64,000 nt of DNA from Pyxicephalus adspersus (Eukaryota; Chordata; Amphibia; Anura; Pyxicephalidae), in assembly GCF_032062135.1 (NCBI RefSeq), contig NC_092859.1, positions 154,163,664-154,227,663 of the forward strand. The letters run 5' to 3'. Shown here one piece after another: positions 22,917 to 33,118 of this stretch; the stretch's first letter is position 1, and each line of letters starts with the position of its first letter. The translations under genes and the position numbers were made by a program. A model generated the notes under the pieces. That model saw only the letters and a program-made list of their open reading frames with translations. It had not been told where the DNA came from and did no database searches.

Positions 22917-24205
22917 GGGATGAGCGTGCAAATTTATTAAATTCAGTCTCGTATCCAATTGGGCCATTCTCGTTTACCAAACATGTAGGCGAGCACGGCC
23001 TTTGTAAATTCGGCGGGCGAGACTGAATTTTTAGGACCTGGAAGACCAATCAGGGGAGCAGGGCTGTAAGCTACGCTCCCCTGATTGCTCTTGCAGCCCT
23101 TTACTAGTTGTATGTGTTCTTTTATAGAGTTTCTCTGTCCAAGAACACAGGAGTCCTCTGTTCCTGGATAGAGAAACTCTATTCAGGAACTCATACTACA
23201 GGGCGGCAACAGCAATCAGGGGAGAGGAGCAGCTCTACAGGAGCTGTTGCAGTCCTGTACTATGTGTTCCTGGATAGAGTTTCTCTATGCAGGAACACAG
23301 TGTGAGTCTCATGGCTGGCTGCTCATGAATGAATGCAGCGTGGGAAAGATCCTCAGATTTTTCCCACAGCCGCGTTCATTCATAAAAACAAGCTGCATGA
23401 CTCACTCTGGGAGGAGAAGCCTTGCTCAGCCAATCAGAGAGCACTAGAGGTTTTGAATGGAGGGAGTTGACCCCATTTAACCTCCAGTGCTTTAAAAGAA
23501 AAAAAATTGGTAGAACTGTTGTGTACTGTTTTCAAATTACCAAGAAACCATTTTTCTGCTCACTGAGCACATCCATAACACATTTTCCAGCACAGTAATA
23601 TTATGATACATTTGTTACATTTTTCTTCTATCTACTGTGAGAAAAATGTAACAAATGTATCATATTATTACTGTTATTATTAATTATTTTATTTTTAAGG
23701 CACTAGAGGTTAAATAGGGGGAAGTCCCTCCATTCAAAACCTCTAGTGCTCTCTGAATGGCTGAGGAAGGCTTTCCTCAACCAATCAGAGAGCACTAAAG
23801 GTTTTGAATGGGGAGACTTCCAGCAAATCAGAGAGACCTCTAGTGCTCTCTGATTGGCTGGGGAAAGCCTTCCTCAGCCAATCAGAGAGCACTAGAGGTT
23901 TGGAATCGGGTGACTTATCCCTATTTAATGTTTAGTGCCGGGCATCTTCTTAATGATTGCAGCTGTGGCTGCAATCATTAAGAAGTCTGCGATCCCCGGG
24001 GCACTAGAGGTTAATAAACCTCTAGTGCCCCGGGAATCGCAAACAGGAGGATTCCCAGGGCTGAATGCAGCTTTGAGAATCCTACTGTTTTCATTTCCTC
24101 GATCTTACGATGGTTTCGGCGAAATCGGATTGCCAAAATTTTGTGGAACCATTGGGAGTTCGAAGACATTTTTGCGAGACTGCCAGAGGCACTCTTGCTC
24201 GTCCC
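22917..24205. mobile_element. Large composite fold-back element
   Basis: The ends GGGATGAGC (22917) and GCTCGTCCC (24205) are imperfect inverted repeats beside TA. The interior is built of inverted modules. Arms 23416-23490 and 23699-23773 (75 bp) carry 'gcactagaggtt' and 'ccaatcagagagc'. The central hairpin has arms 23594-23625 and 23641-23672 with one mismatch. Further hairpins lie at 23946-23985 (18-bp arms) and 23989-24040 (24-bp arms, one mismatch). 23040-23300 holds repeated 'caatcaggggagc' and 'gagtttctct' modules. No transposase was seen. Modules are shared with 39328-39915. Confidence 0.7.
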
Positions 24206-24823
24206 TAGTGACTGAATAGTTTCTTGAGTATTGTTTGTTACCACAAACCTTGTGCATTGGATACAGACGACTCCACAATCCTAGCAATGCGGTTATACTA
24301 TTATTTTGTTGCTTTTACCAAGGCAGCATAACATATAATCAGTAAATGACCTCATACACAAACAGGGCTCCTTCAGTGTCATTTAGGTGTAATCATCCCA
24401 GTAATCTGAGCATTGATGATAGCTTTATGTATATTCCAGCTCTTTGTGGATTATCATATAATAAGGGACATCAGTTTGTAAGCCAGGAAGCTGTTATGCT
24501 TTTAGTGTTTACAGACCCTATAGGAGCCTCCTATTCCAACTCTAATTGTAGCGTACAAGTGCAGCCGGTACAGTTTGTGATGTTGGAAATGCTATTCCTA
24601 TACATTACTCTGATATTACTGTTAGATCCCGAGAGTTTGATGACAGTGGTGAATCACAGAAGTTCCCATTATTCAATTATTTAGTGATAATGACAGATGA
24701 AAGGGTTCAGAGAGCCATGAAGAGAACATAGAGGGAATTTCTTATGAAATGTTTGAATGCCAAAGGTTTTTGATAGAAAAAATCTTCTAGATTTGCAAGC
24801 ATAGGAAAAGAACATTCATATAT
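24206..24823. other. Unassigned intergenic DNA
   Basis: A plus-strand ORF of 112 codons (24346-24684) is present without recognised domains. No repeat was identified. Confidence 0.45.
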
Positions 24824-24955
24824 TGGGTCTGATTTAATAAAGCTCTACAAGAATGAAGAAGATAGACTATCATAGGAGGAGCTTAGTGATCCCGAAAACC
24901 TGGAATGGATTTCTTAAAAATCATTTGCTATTACTTGGTACATGCTTTCAAACCT
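24824..24955. repeat. MITE family A, left half, cut by gap
   Basis: 'gggtctgatttaataaagc', 'acctggaatggatttctta' and 'catttgctattacttgg' match the left half of family A. The right half would lie in the gap. Confidence 0.7.
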
Positions 24956-25931
24956 NNNNNNNNNNNNNNNNNNNNNNNNNNNNNNNNNNNNNNNNNNNNN
25001 NNNNNNNNNNNNNNNNNNNNNNNNNNNNNNNNNNNNNNNNNNNNNNNNNNNNNNNNNNNNNNNNNNNNNNNNNNNNNNNNNNNNNNNNNNNNNNNNNNNN
25101 NNNNNNNNNNNNNNNNNNNNNNNNNNNNNNNNNNNNNNNNNNNNNNNNNNNNNNNNNNNNNNNNNNNNNNNNNNNNNNNNNNNNNNNNNNNNNNNNNNNN
25201 NNNNNNNNNNNNNNNNNNNNNNNNNNNNNNNNNNNNNNNNNNNNNNNNNNNNNNNNNNNNNNNNNNNNNNNNNNNNNNNNNNNNNNNNNNNNNNNNNNNN
25301 NNNNNNNNNNNNNNNNNNNNNNNNNNNNNNNNNNNNNNNNNNNNNNNNNNNNNNNNNNNNNNNNNNNNNNNNNNNNNNNNNNNNNNNNNNNNNNNNNNNN
25401 NNNNNNNNNNNNNNNNNNNNNNNNNNNNNNNNNNNNNNNNNNNNNNNNNNNNNNNNNNNNNNNNNNNNNNNNNNNNNNNNNNNNNNNNNNNNNNNNNNNN
25501 NNNNNNNNNNNNNNNNNNNNNNNNNNNNNNNNNNNNNNNNNNNNNNNNNNNNNNNNNNNNNNNNNNNNNNNNNNNNNNNNNNNNNNNNNNNNNNNNNNNN
25601 NNNNNNNNNNNNNNNNNNNNNNNNNNNNNNNNNNNNNNNNNNNNNNNNNNNNNNNNNNNNNNNNNNNNNNNNNNNNNNNNNNNNNNNNNNNNNNNNNNNN
25701 NNNNNNNNNNNNNNNNNNNNNNNNNNNNNNNNNNNNNNNNNNNNNNNNNNNNNNNNNNNNNNNNNNNNNNNNNNNNNNNNNNNNNNNNNNNNNNNNNNNN
25801 NNNNNNNNNNNNNNNNNNNNNNNNNNNNNNNNNNNNNNNNNNNNNNNNNNNNNNNNNNNNNNNNNNNNNNNNNNNNNNNNNNNNNNNNNNNNNNNNNNNN
25901 NNNNNNNNNNNNNNNNNNNNNNNNNNNNNNN
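24956..25931. other. Assembly gap (976 N)
   Basis: Run of N between a MITE half and a minisatellite remnant. ORFs crossing it are meaningless. Confidence 0.99.
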
Positions 25932-26112
25932 GGACTGTCCCTCTTCATACCTCCCAACTGTCTCTGATTTGGAGGGACCATTCCCCCCCATACTTCCCAG
26001 CTGCTCCTGATTTGGAGGGACTCTTCCTCCTTCATACTTTGCCATTGTTCTTGATTAGGGGAGACCATCCATCTTCATTTCTTCCGATTGTCCTTCTTCA
26101 TACCCTCCAATT
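25932..26112. repeat. ~40-45 bp minisatellite remnant at gap edge
   Basis: 'cttcatacctcccaactgtc' plus 'tctgatttggagggacca' recurs about four times with decay. The array probably continues into the gap, which would explain the assembly failure. Confidence 0.75.
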
Positions 26113-27429
26113 GTTTAGTTTATATGCTATTTTATATATACTTTTGCTTATATATACTTTCCACTTTATACTAAGTTTTTTAAGTTGTTACATGGTAGAG
26201 CACACAGGACCTACAATGATATTTGTACTGTTAGCTATCAAAGCAAGCCCCCAAGCTGCACCACCGGAGGTTCATTCCAGGCAGCGTCCCCTATGCCATC
26301 TCCCAGCACTATGGGGCTCTACTTGAGAAATAAGTTATTTTCCTAGACCATTGTGTCTGAGATCTCAGATTGTTCTCCCTCGAAGCATTCTCTTCCTGAC
26401 AAGGAGACACCACATTCTTTTTTATTAACTTATTATTATTAAATTTATAAAAGACCATGGTTATGATTCCAAGAACAATGGCAGCTTCATTTATAAACCT
26501 AACAAAAGCTATTATGCTACAAGAAAAAAAAATATGATGGTCAAAAAAAAGCAAAAATATAACTAAACAATGCAAGGCAAAAGAATGCCTTCATGCCTTC
26601 ACATCATCAAATAACAATATGAAATGGTATACAGTCATATTCCCTGCACAGAGAACAATCAGAACAATGGTGTATACACTGGAGATGAGAATATTGTATT
26701 GAATATACAGCACAAAGTAGGATAATTATGACAACTTCATATCAGTAAAACCCAGGTTTGAGATAAAACTCCCCGTATACGGTAGAGAACAATATATACT
26801 TGTTCTCTACCAGTGCTGGTGGCTGGGTGTCTTACAAGCTTCCCAACTTAATGGGATTTGCAGGTGGATGCATAAATAATGCAGCATGCAATAATGACTT
26901 CAGACCGCAGGTTGTGGGGTGTGAATGTTGTATGCATGAATGATATTCTGTAAAGGTAATGAAAGAAAAGGATTTTTTTTAAAGAAATATATTTGGAAAA
27001 TTAATTATATATTAACCTAATATTAGTATCCAACACATTCATTGCTTGTTACAATTAATTACTATGTTTTTTTTTTCTGCACACATGCAGACCAAGCTGA
27101 CCATAAGATGTGACAGAGCTTGTGAAATACTAATCTCCTGAAATGGGTGCTTGAGATTTCATTTTTTTTAGCTTAACTGAAGCCTTTTTAAAAAAAAATT
27201 TAATCAGAGAGATCCTTCATTGCAGAAGGGACAGGCAATATCACCTCTGAAATAAAATAACCTTACCTGCCCGATCATAATATTTTAAATACACTCACCT
27301 CTACCCATTCTATCGCCGCCATTGTCTACCTTCTTCTCTTTTTGGTTCCGATCCATAGCCACCTGGATTGGCCGACCGAGGAGGATGTAACTCCCAAACG
27401 TGAGCACAGGAGTCCATTTAGTCCAGTTT
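26113..27429. other. Unassigned intergenic DNA with possible MITE
   Basis: Mostly AT-rich. 27225-27425 has the texture of a frog MITE ('accttacctgcccgatc', 'cgccgccattgtctacc'), similar in style to 29413-29711, but I could not define ends. Confidence 0.35.
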
Positions 27430-28790
27430 CAAAATAAATCACACTGGTAGTATATATATATAGCTCTCTATATAGTAAAAAACTGTGTGTGCTGGAATGC
27501 AGATATCACCTTTGGAATGGACTAGGGAGCTTTATGTGCTGAAAATCAAATCTCTGAAGAGGTAGAGATCATTACGAAGCACAAGGGGGCGCTTTATTAT
27601 GTCTGGGAGAAAAGAAGTTTAAGCTCCGGATAGGTAAAGGATTCTTCACTGTTAAGGTCTGTGAAAATGTGGAATCGGCTCCCTCAGGAAGTAGTTTCAG
27701 CAAGTTCTATAGATTGCTTTAAGAAAAAGCTGGATGATTTCTAGAAGCACAAAATATAACTGGGGATTAAGGATTTAAAGTAAAAATAACAGCGATTGCT
27801 GATCCAGAGAACATCCGATTGTCTCATGGGATCAGGAAGGAATTTTTTTCCCCTGTTGAAGCAAAATGTTTTTTTGTTGCCTTCTTCTGGATCAGCCTGT
27901 GGATGTTCCTCTGCCTTCCTCTGGATCAGCTATGTCCATAGGGTTTTATATCTGGGATATGTTTAATTCCCTAGTGGTTGAACTTGCTGGACGTACGTCT
28001 TTTTTCAACCAGACCTACTATGTAATTATGTATGGAAATTGGGAGATGCATGTCCTAGAATTCAGATCTCCCTAATTTTATGATACTAAGGAGAGCTGTG
28101 TGTGCTGGAATGCAGATCTGTGGAGACTGGATAGAGGCCTGGATGCTGGTGGTATTATTACTGGGAGATATATGGGTAGAAATTCAGATCTCATTGGTGG
28201 TATGGGTATTAGGGAAATGCATGTGTTGGAATTCAGATCACACTGGTGGCTCTATTTTGCACTTTATAGGAGAGAACTGTGTGCACTGCAGTCTGGATAT
28301 CACTGGTGGAATAGCCTAAGGAGAGAACTCTGTGCTGTAAATCATGTGCTGGATCTTGCTGATAGTATAATACTAAGGAGAGCTGTATGTGTACTGAAGT
28401 GCAGATTTTAGGGCGGGTATGGATACGGGGGAGACGGCTGGGTAATGGAGAGCAGATGGTCGTATGACTACTAGGAGAGAGATGCATGGCCAGGAATTCA
28501 GATCTCATTGGTGGTAAGGATACTAATGAAGGAGATTAATGTATTGCAATTCAGATCTCATTGATAGTACCATATAGCTCTCTATTGGAAAGGCTAGGTG
28601 GTCTGCTGGCATGCAGATGGTAGGGGTGGTATGAATACTGGGAGAGAGCTGTGTGGGCAGGATATCAGATCGTAGTGGTGGTATAAATGATGAGATTGTT
28701 GGATCCACTCAGCTTAATAGTAACATGAATACAGGAAAATGAACTTGGTGTCCTAGAGAGCTGACCGGTAACATGGAAACTGGAGATGTG
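27430..28790 (+). repeat. ~55-bp minisatellite split by a CR1 insertion
   Basis: Units follow 'gctggaatgcagatctcatt' + 'ggtggtat.gatactaggag' + 'agagctgtgtg'. Two or so units lie at 27430-27560, then a CR1 copy (27563-28033), then a dozen or more degenerate units to about 28700. Identical vocabulary on both sides shows one array interrupted by the LINE. Confidence 0.85.
27563..28033 (+). mobile_element. CR1-clade LINE 3' end inserted in minisatellite
   Basis: It is homologous over its full length to 250-690: the 'cattacgaagcacaaggggg' start, the ORF end with 'gctccctcaggaagtag', the UTR 'atccgattgtctcatggg', 'ttttatatctgggatatgtt' and the tail 'ctatgtaattatgta'. An internal duplication of 'gccttc.tctggatcag' near 27880-27930 is private to this copy. 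Confidence 0.85.
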
Positions 28791-28916
28791 TATACTGAAT
28801 GCTTAAAACTTATAGCTTATAGGCTCTGTTAGTGGCCCCATGTAATTTGTACCTGGTAGGTCCCATCACCTTTTCAGCAGAATGCAGAGCAGATAAAATC
28901 TAACATGGAGAGTTCA

Positions 28917-29106
28917 GGGCAGCATGGTGGCTCAGAGGTAGCACTCTTGCCTTTGCTAGCACTAGGTCCCAGGTTCAAATCTCAGCCAGGGCACTATCTG
29001 CATTGAGATTGTGAGCTCCTTTGAGAGGCAGGTAGTGACATGACTATCGACTTTGTACAGTGCTGTGTAATATGATGGTCCTATATCGATGCTGTGTAAT
29101 AATAAG
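28917..29106 (+). mobile_element. tRNA-derived SINE with L2-like tail, centre deleted
   Basis: RNA polymerase III promoter boxes are visible: box A TGGCTCAGAGG (28928-28938) and box B GGTTCAAATCT (28972-28982), 33 bases apart. After 'gggcactatctgcattgag' the copy jumps to 'attgtgagctcctttgag' and ends with an L2-like tail 'acagtgctgtgtaatatgat'. The central block present at 59620-59810 is missing here, so this is an internally deleted copy. Confidence 0.8.
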
Positions 29107-29179
29107 ATGCAACTAATTTGCAAGGTCAATAACCTTACCCCTACCCAAGGGCTAGGTGCACCAACTGTTTTAGTGGAAG

Positions 29180-29901
29180 GTCTCTAAAGTGGAACCAAAG
29201 TTATAAAATAAAATTGTAAACTGTCAAGATGTTTGATGCAAAAAAGGCAGCTGGTGAAATAAAACATACTTACCTGCCTGAAAGGTACAATGAGCTGCAG
29301 ATACACAGCTCAGTGTACAATGTTGGACATGCCAGCAAAACCCCAGCTGATGGAAATTAATTTACGCTTGTGTGCATGCACTGATGTTACATCATTGGCC
29401 AATCAAGATGGCCTAAAGAGAAGTAAACCCAAAACAAAAAAAAGCATACTTACCTTCAATCGCTCAGATCAATCTGTCTGTCGGGAGGATTTTTCGGGTT
29501 CCGCGTCGTCCCGGTATCCGTCTTCGAGCCAGCACAGAGGGAGCTCCAGATGCCGCCATCTTCTCCTCTTCTTCCTGGTTCTTGTTCCTATGTCACCCGA
29601 CACAGGGGAGAGATTGGGTGACGTAGTTTGGGCATAAAACTTGCTGATCTCACCGCGCATGCGACTACCCTTTTATGTAAAGTGAAAATTCTGAGTTTAG
29701 GTACACTTTAAGCTCCAAAAACAGATGACCAGGTGCAGATGATGGCACTTGCACCGGAGCAAGGAAAGGTAAGTGTTGTCAAAGAACTACAGTCAAATAA
29801 GTTTATTTTTTTGCATCATTTGACATTACTTTTCCCTTCTGCAATCGAGAACTTGCTTGCTCGCTTTTGTTTTATTTTTGAACTTTAGCTCCCCTTTAGA
29901 C
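29180..29901. mobile_element. Outer MITE containing a second MITE
   Basis: The left end 'gtctctaaagtggaacc' (29180) and right end 'gctcccctttagac' (29901) are imperfect inverted repeats. The native interior is about 29180-29412 and 29712-29901, with typical 'aaacatacttacctgcctg'. A second element occupies 29413-29711. Confidence 0.5.
29413..29711. mobile_element. Inner MITE, GC-rich core
   Basis: The left end 'cctaaagagaagtaaaccca' and the complement of the right end 'cttaaagtgtacctaaact' are related inverted termini. The core has 'gcatacttaccttcaat', 'tgccgccatcttctcc' and 'catgcgactaccc', and is much more GC-rich than its surroundings. 29290-29637 reads open but is repeat sequence. Confidence 0.55.
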
Positions 29902-32300
29902 ACCCACATATCTTTCCTTATAAATCTCACTGACGGTGTGGATGTCATTACTCACTGGTGCCAGGAATATCAGAAAGGAGGTGAGTTAATGATTTTTAGT
30001 GAATGCATAACTGGATTAAATTGTGCATATTTAATACCATCTGAGTTCAGCCTTCGGAATTCAGAATGTCAAGGAGATTAGTAAAAAAAAGCTGTAATGT
30101 ATTATTTGATTAATGGTTCATCTGTGTGTGCAGGTGCTGAGAATGCAGCACATTGATGTCCTAGTGGGGTTTGCATTGCATGATGGATTGCAGTACATCC
30201 AGTGTAGTACAGAGGTCACTATATTTCATGGTTGTGATGTCGTTCACCCGATTCTCTTCAAAATCCTATAAATTGTTTTCTGAGTTACAACAGCTAGCAA
30301 TATGAAAAAGATTTGCAGAGGAAAAAAGGCCTTGCATTAATTTTTGCAAACGTTTGCAAAGTTTTATCCATTACTACTGATTCGCGCAACTACAAATAGA
30401 TACCGGTGAGCCGTATGGCACCTATGCGCCAGGATTGATAATGTAATAGTAATCAATATTAAACATGGGTCAACCAAATGGTGATATTTCACTGTTTGGT
30501 ACCACCTAATGTTTGGACTTCAGCGGTGAGATTTCTCTTCTTGGGTATTCAGGTCAGCACTCCAGCCTTGGACTCGACCCCTGAAGGGCTTCCTGTCTCT
30601 TTCCTAAAATAATTTCTTTATTATACATTATAAACACATTTAAAGGCATGGGAATGTTTGTTTTGGAAGATGTTCAAGTGGTGGGAAGACAGTTAAGGGT
30701 ATCATGATCCTTCTGGAATCAATGAGGAATAGGAAGCCAGTGGTTGATTCAGACTACCAGATTCTACCTATAACTGGAATATCGTTTTGGGCAGACTGAC
30801 TCTTTAAACCCCAACTTTTAGGCTTGCTTTAGATGGAGTAGAGGAAAGGAGCCCCAGTGAGTATTATGATGGGAATTCTTTTTACCAAGGACACAAACAA
30901 CAACTTTTTAGCTCTCTGAAGACAGATCTCGAGCAGATTTTAAACTCTGATCCTCCTGAAATACCCATTGTAGTTGGCAATGAGCAGTAGTGATGGGCGA
31001 ATCTGCCCAGGTCTGAAAAACATTCCACCAAACCTGGTCAATCATGAATTATTTTCACCTTTTCATCCGCTTGGTTTAGTAGGTAAAAACTAACATTGCT
31101 GGGATACACAACAGGCAACATGTCCATGGGTTGTCAGGGGTAAATCTTCTGCCTGAACCCTAAAGTCAATCTTTATTAACATCAGAGATCTCCGTTGCTT
31201 ACTTATTCACTTGATCATCTTCCAAATTTGCAGTCTTCCTCCATCTTGGTTGGCCCTGACATGATGAATGGACGCATGTGCAGGAGCTCATTTATCTCGC
31301 CAAAGTTGTACATTGCACATATCAGTGTATATTCTAAAGAAGATTATGAATACACAATTATAATTCTTTGTAGGGTGCAGGATGTCCCTTCTGGAAAGAA
31401 ATCCTTCCATTCACTTGTTGGTTACCAGCTTTGAACGTGCACTTAAAGAACACAATGGGCAGGATTTTTCTACATAGAAAGCAATGAACCCCATATGTTC
31501 CAGTTGAACCTATGATGGGATCAAAACTTGTCCAGAGCCGAAAAATGATTTAAAAAAATGATAATAATTATCCACATTGCTCTATAGCAGCCAGATGAGA
31601 ACCACGCTTAAAAGAAGTTGCCTTGGTTTTCTATAGCATACCCATTTCACTTTTTATCCATTGTTGCATCCAGGTGTGGCTTATCTCCTGTATTCTCATT
31701 GCAGGGGCTCTATGGTATCTATACATATATGAATATTTCATGGTATTTTACACAGGGGGAGTTGCTAATTGTCACAACCATGGACCGTACCTGCATAATG
31801 TGTGCTGAACCAGGTATTTGTAGTCCCCATTTGAAACCCATGTGCACAGCTGGGGGACAGGAACATAGGGTTGTTATATTTTAACATGCATTGCAATAAA
31901 GACCTTCAGGGCAGGGTCACCAGGTATTATTTTAATGCAAGCTACTAATTTAGAATTTCTGAAAAGCATATGCAAATAAATTTGATTCCTTCTGTACTCC
32001 AGCTCCAGTTTTCCCCAAAGCATTCAATGTGACGTTCCTATGCTGGTAAAGGTTTAATGTTATATAGGGAAGCCTGCTTGAATCAATCACATTCATATGA
32101 GCGGATGAATGACAGGGATAGGACTGGCACCCAGGGAATATTTTAGACAATTAATGTATTTCAGCTCTTTCATCTGCTTCCCTGCTCTTCCTCTAATTTT
32201 TGCATTCCGAAAATTACTGAGCAGAAAGTAGACAAGACCTCTGGTCACATAAAAGAGGTTTTTAATCATAGGCTTGCAGTCAGCAAATAGAAGACTATTG
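29902..32300. other. Unassigned DNA upstream of the receptor gene
   Basis: No gene was found. 30988-31090 begins 'tagtgatgggcgaatctg', the opening of a common vertebrate MITE, and is a short fragment. The rest is probably the 5' flank of the receptor gene and may contain regulatory DNA. Confidence 0.4.
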
Positions 32301-32340
32301 TATATATAAGCAACAATGCTGCAACCAGACGCTCATTCTT
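32301..32340 (+). promoter_or_regulatory. QRFPR: Candidate core promoter of QRFPR (TATA box and initiator)
   Basis: TATATATAAG at 32301-32310 is followed, 34 bases after its first base, by TCATTCT (A at 32335), which fits the YYANWYY initiator pattern. This would give an unspliced 5' leader of about 440 bases. No CpG island is seen. The assignment rests on motif spacing only. AT-rich DNA produces such matches by chance, and an upstream non-coding exon is possible. Confidence 0.35.
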
Positions 32341-32630
32341 CTGCAAGCCAGCGCAGCAACACAGACACTCTTTGGCTGCTGCAAGGCATTAAGAGGATGG
32401 AGAAGGAGGGGAAATCACAATTCCCTGTTCTGAGAAGGAGGAGGGAAACATAAGTAACATTGCCCTGTAGGAAGGAGAGACATGAAATCCATCACTCTTT
32501 GGAAAGCACTGTAAAAAACTATGCGCTATGCCATACCAATGGAACAGCTGTATAAAAAAAGTGCCTTCTTCATGGACCACTTAAAGCAGCTGGCATGTGA
32601 TGGATTGTTGGCTGGATATATCCCATTACT

Positions 32631-32969
32631 ATGCCATTTAAACTTTTGAAGTCTTCCCTGCTGTACACCTGGATTGTGGTCACATGGATTGTGGACCAGC
32701 CATGTGAGACTGGCTGGATGAGTCAATGGACTTGTGGCATTGTTCAGAACAGTCTTGGCCAAGAAGTTCAGCACCATGGACAGAAGACTCAACATCACTC
32801 CAGAAGCCTTCAACCAACTCCTAAAGGAGCACAATATGAGCAGAATGGAGTTTATTGCAGCTTATGGACTCAAGCCCTTGGTTTACATCCCAGAGTTACC
32901 CCTCAATGCCAAGATTATCTTTCTGGTTCTGTACATTATTATCTTCATTTTAGCTTTGTTTGGCAATAG
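32631..32969 (+). promoter_or_regulatory. Upstream ORF overlapping the QRFPR start
   Basis: If transcription starts near 32335, the leader contains several AUGs. The one at 32631 opens a 112-codon frame that runs past the receptor AUG (32776) in another frame. A second, shorter one (32726-32824) overlaps the start in the third frame. Overlapping upstream ORFs usually reduce translation of the main frame. There is no sign that the encoded peptides are conserved. Confidence 0.35.
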
Positions 32970-33118
32970 CCTGGTGGTTTATATCATTATCAGGAAGAAG
33001 GCGATGAGAACAGCCACCAATATCTTTATTTGCTCTTTGGCTTGCAGTGACTTGTTGGTAACTTTCTTTTGCATCCCTTTTACTTTGCTGCAGAATATTT
33101 CATCTGAGTGGTTGGGAG
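32776..33118 (+). CDS. QRFPR: QRFP/26RFa receptor (GPR103), first coding exon
   Basis: This encodes the first 114 codons plus one base of a class A peptide GPCR. The product is expected at the plasma membrane as the receptor for the RFamide peptide QRFP (26RFa), linked in vertebrates to feeding and energy balance. Seen: N-terminal NITPE.F..LL..HN (residues 6-20), LVY.PELP (35-42), TM1 about 46-72 with GN motif (N64), the loop KAMRTATN (75-82), TM2 about 83-105 with the conserved Asp (D92), QNIS sequon (N107) and the extracellular WLGG (112-115). These blocks match QRFPR proteins closely. The start has an ideal Kozak context (GCACCATGG), and an in-frame TGA at 32719 excludes an upstream ATG. 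The exon ends GGGAG|GTAAGA, a consensus donor at the position expected within WLGG. The related NPFF receptors differ in these N-terminal blocks. Exons 2 onward are not recognised in the window. Confidence 0.93.

Noticed and set aside
24853..26326. Long open frames across the 24956-25931 region
   Set aside because: They are created by translating N runs, and only a few flanking codons are real.
28928..28982. A functional tRNA gene
   Set aside because: Boxes A and B are present, but no cloverleaf is evident and the sequence continues into SINE body and L2-like tail.
32734..32775. GTG-initiated N-terminal extension of the receptor
   Set aside because: The ATG at 32776 has an ideal Kozak context and matches the family N-terminus, and there is no upstream in-frame ATG before the TGA at 32719.
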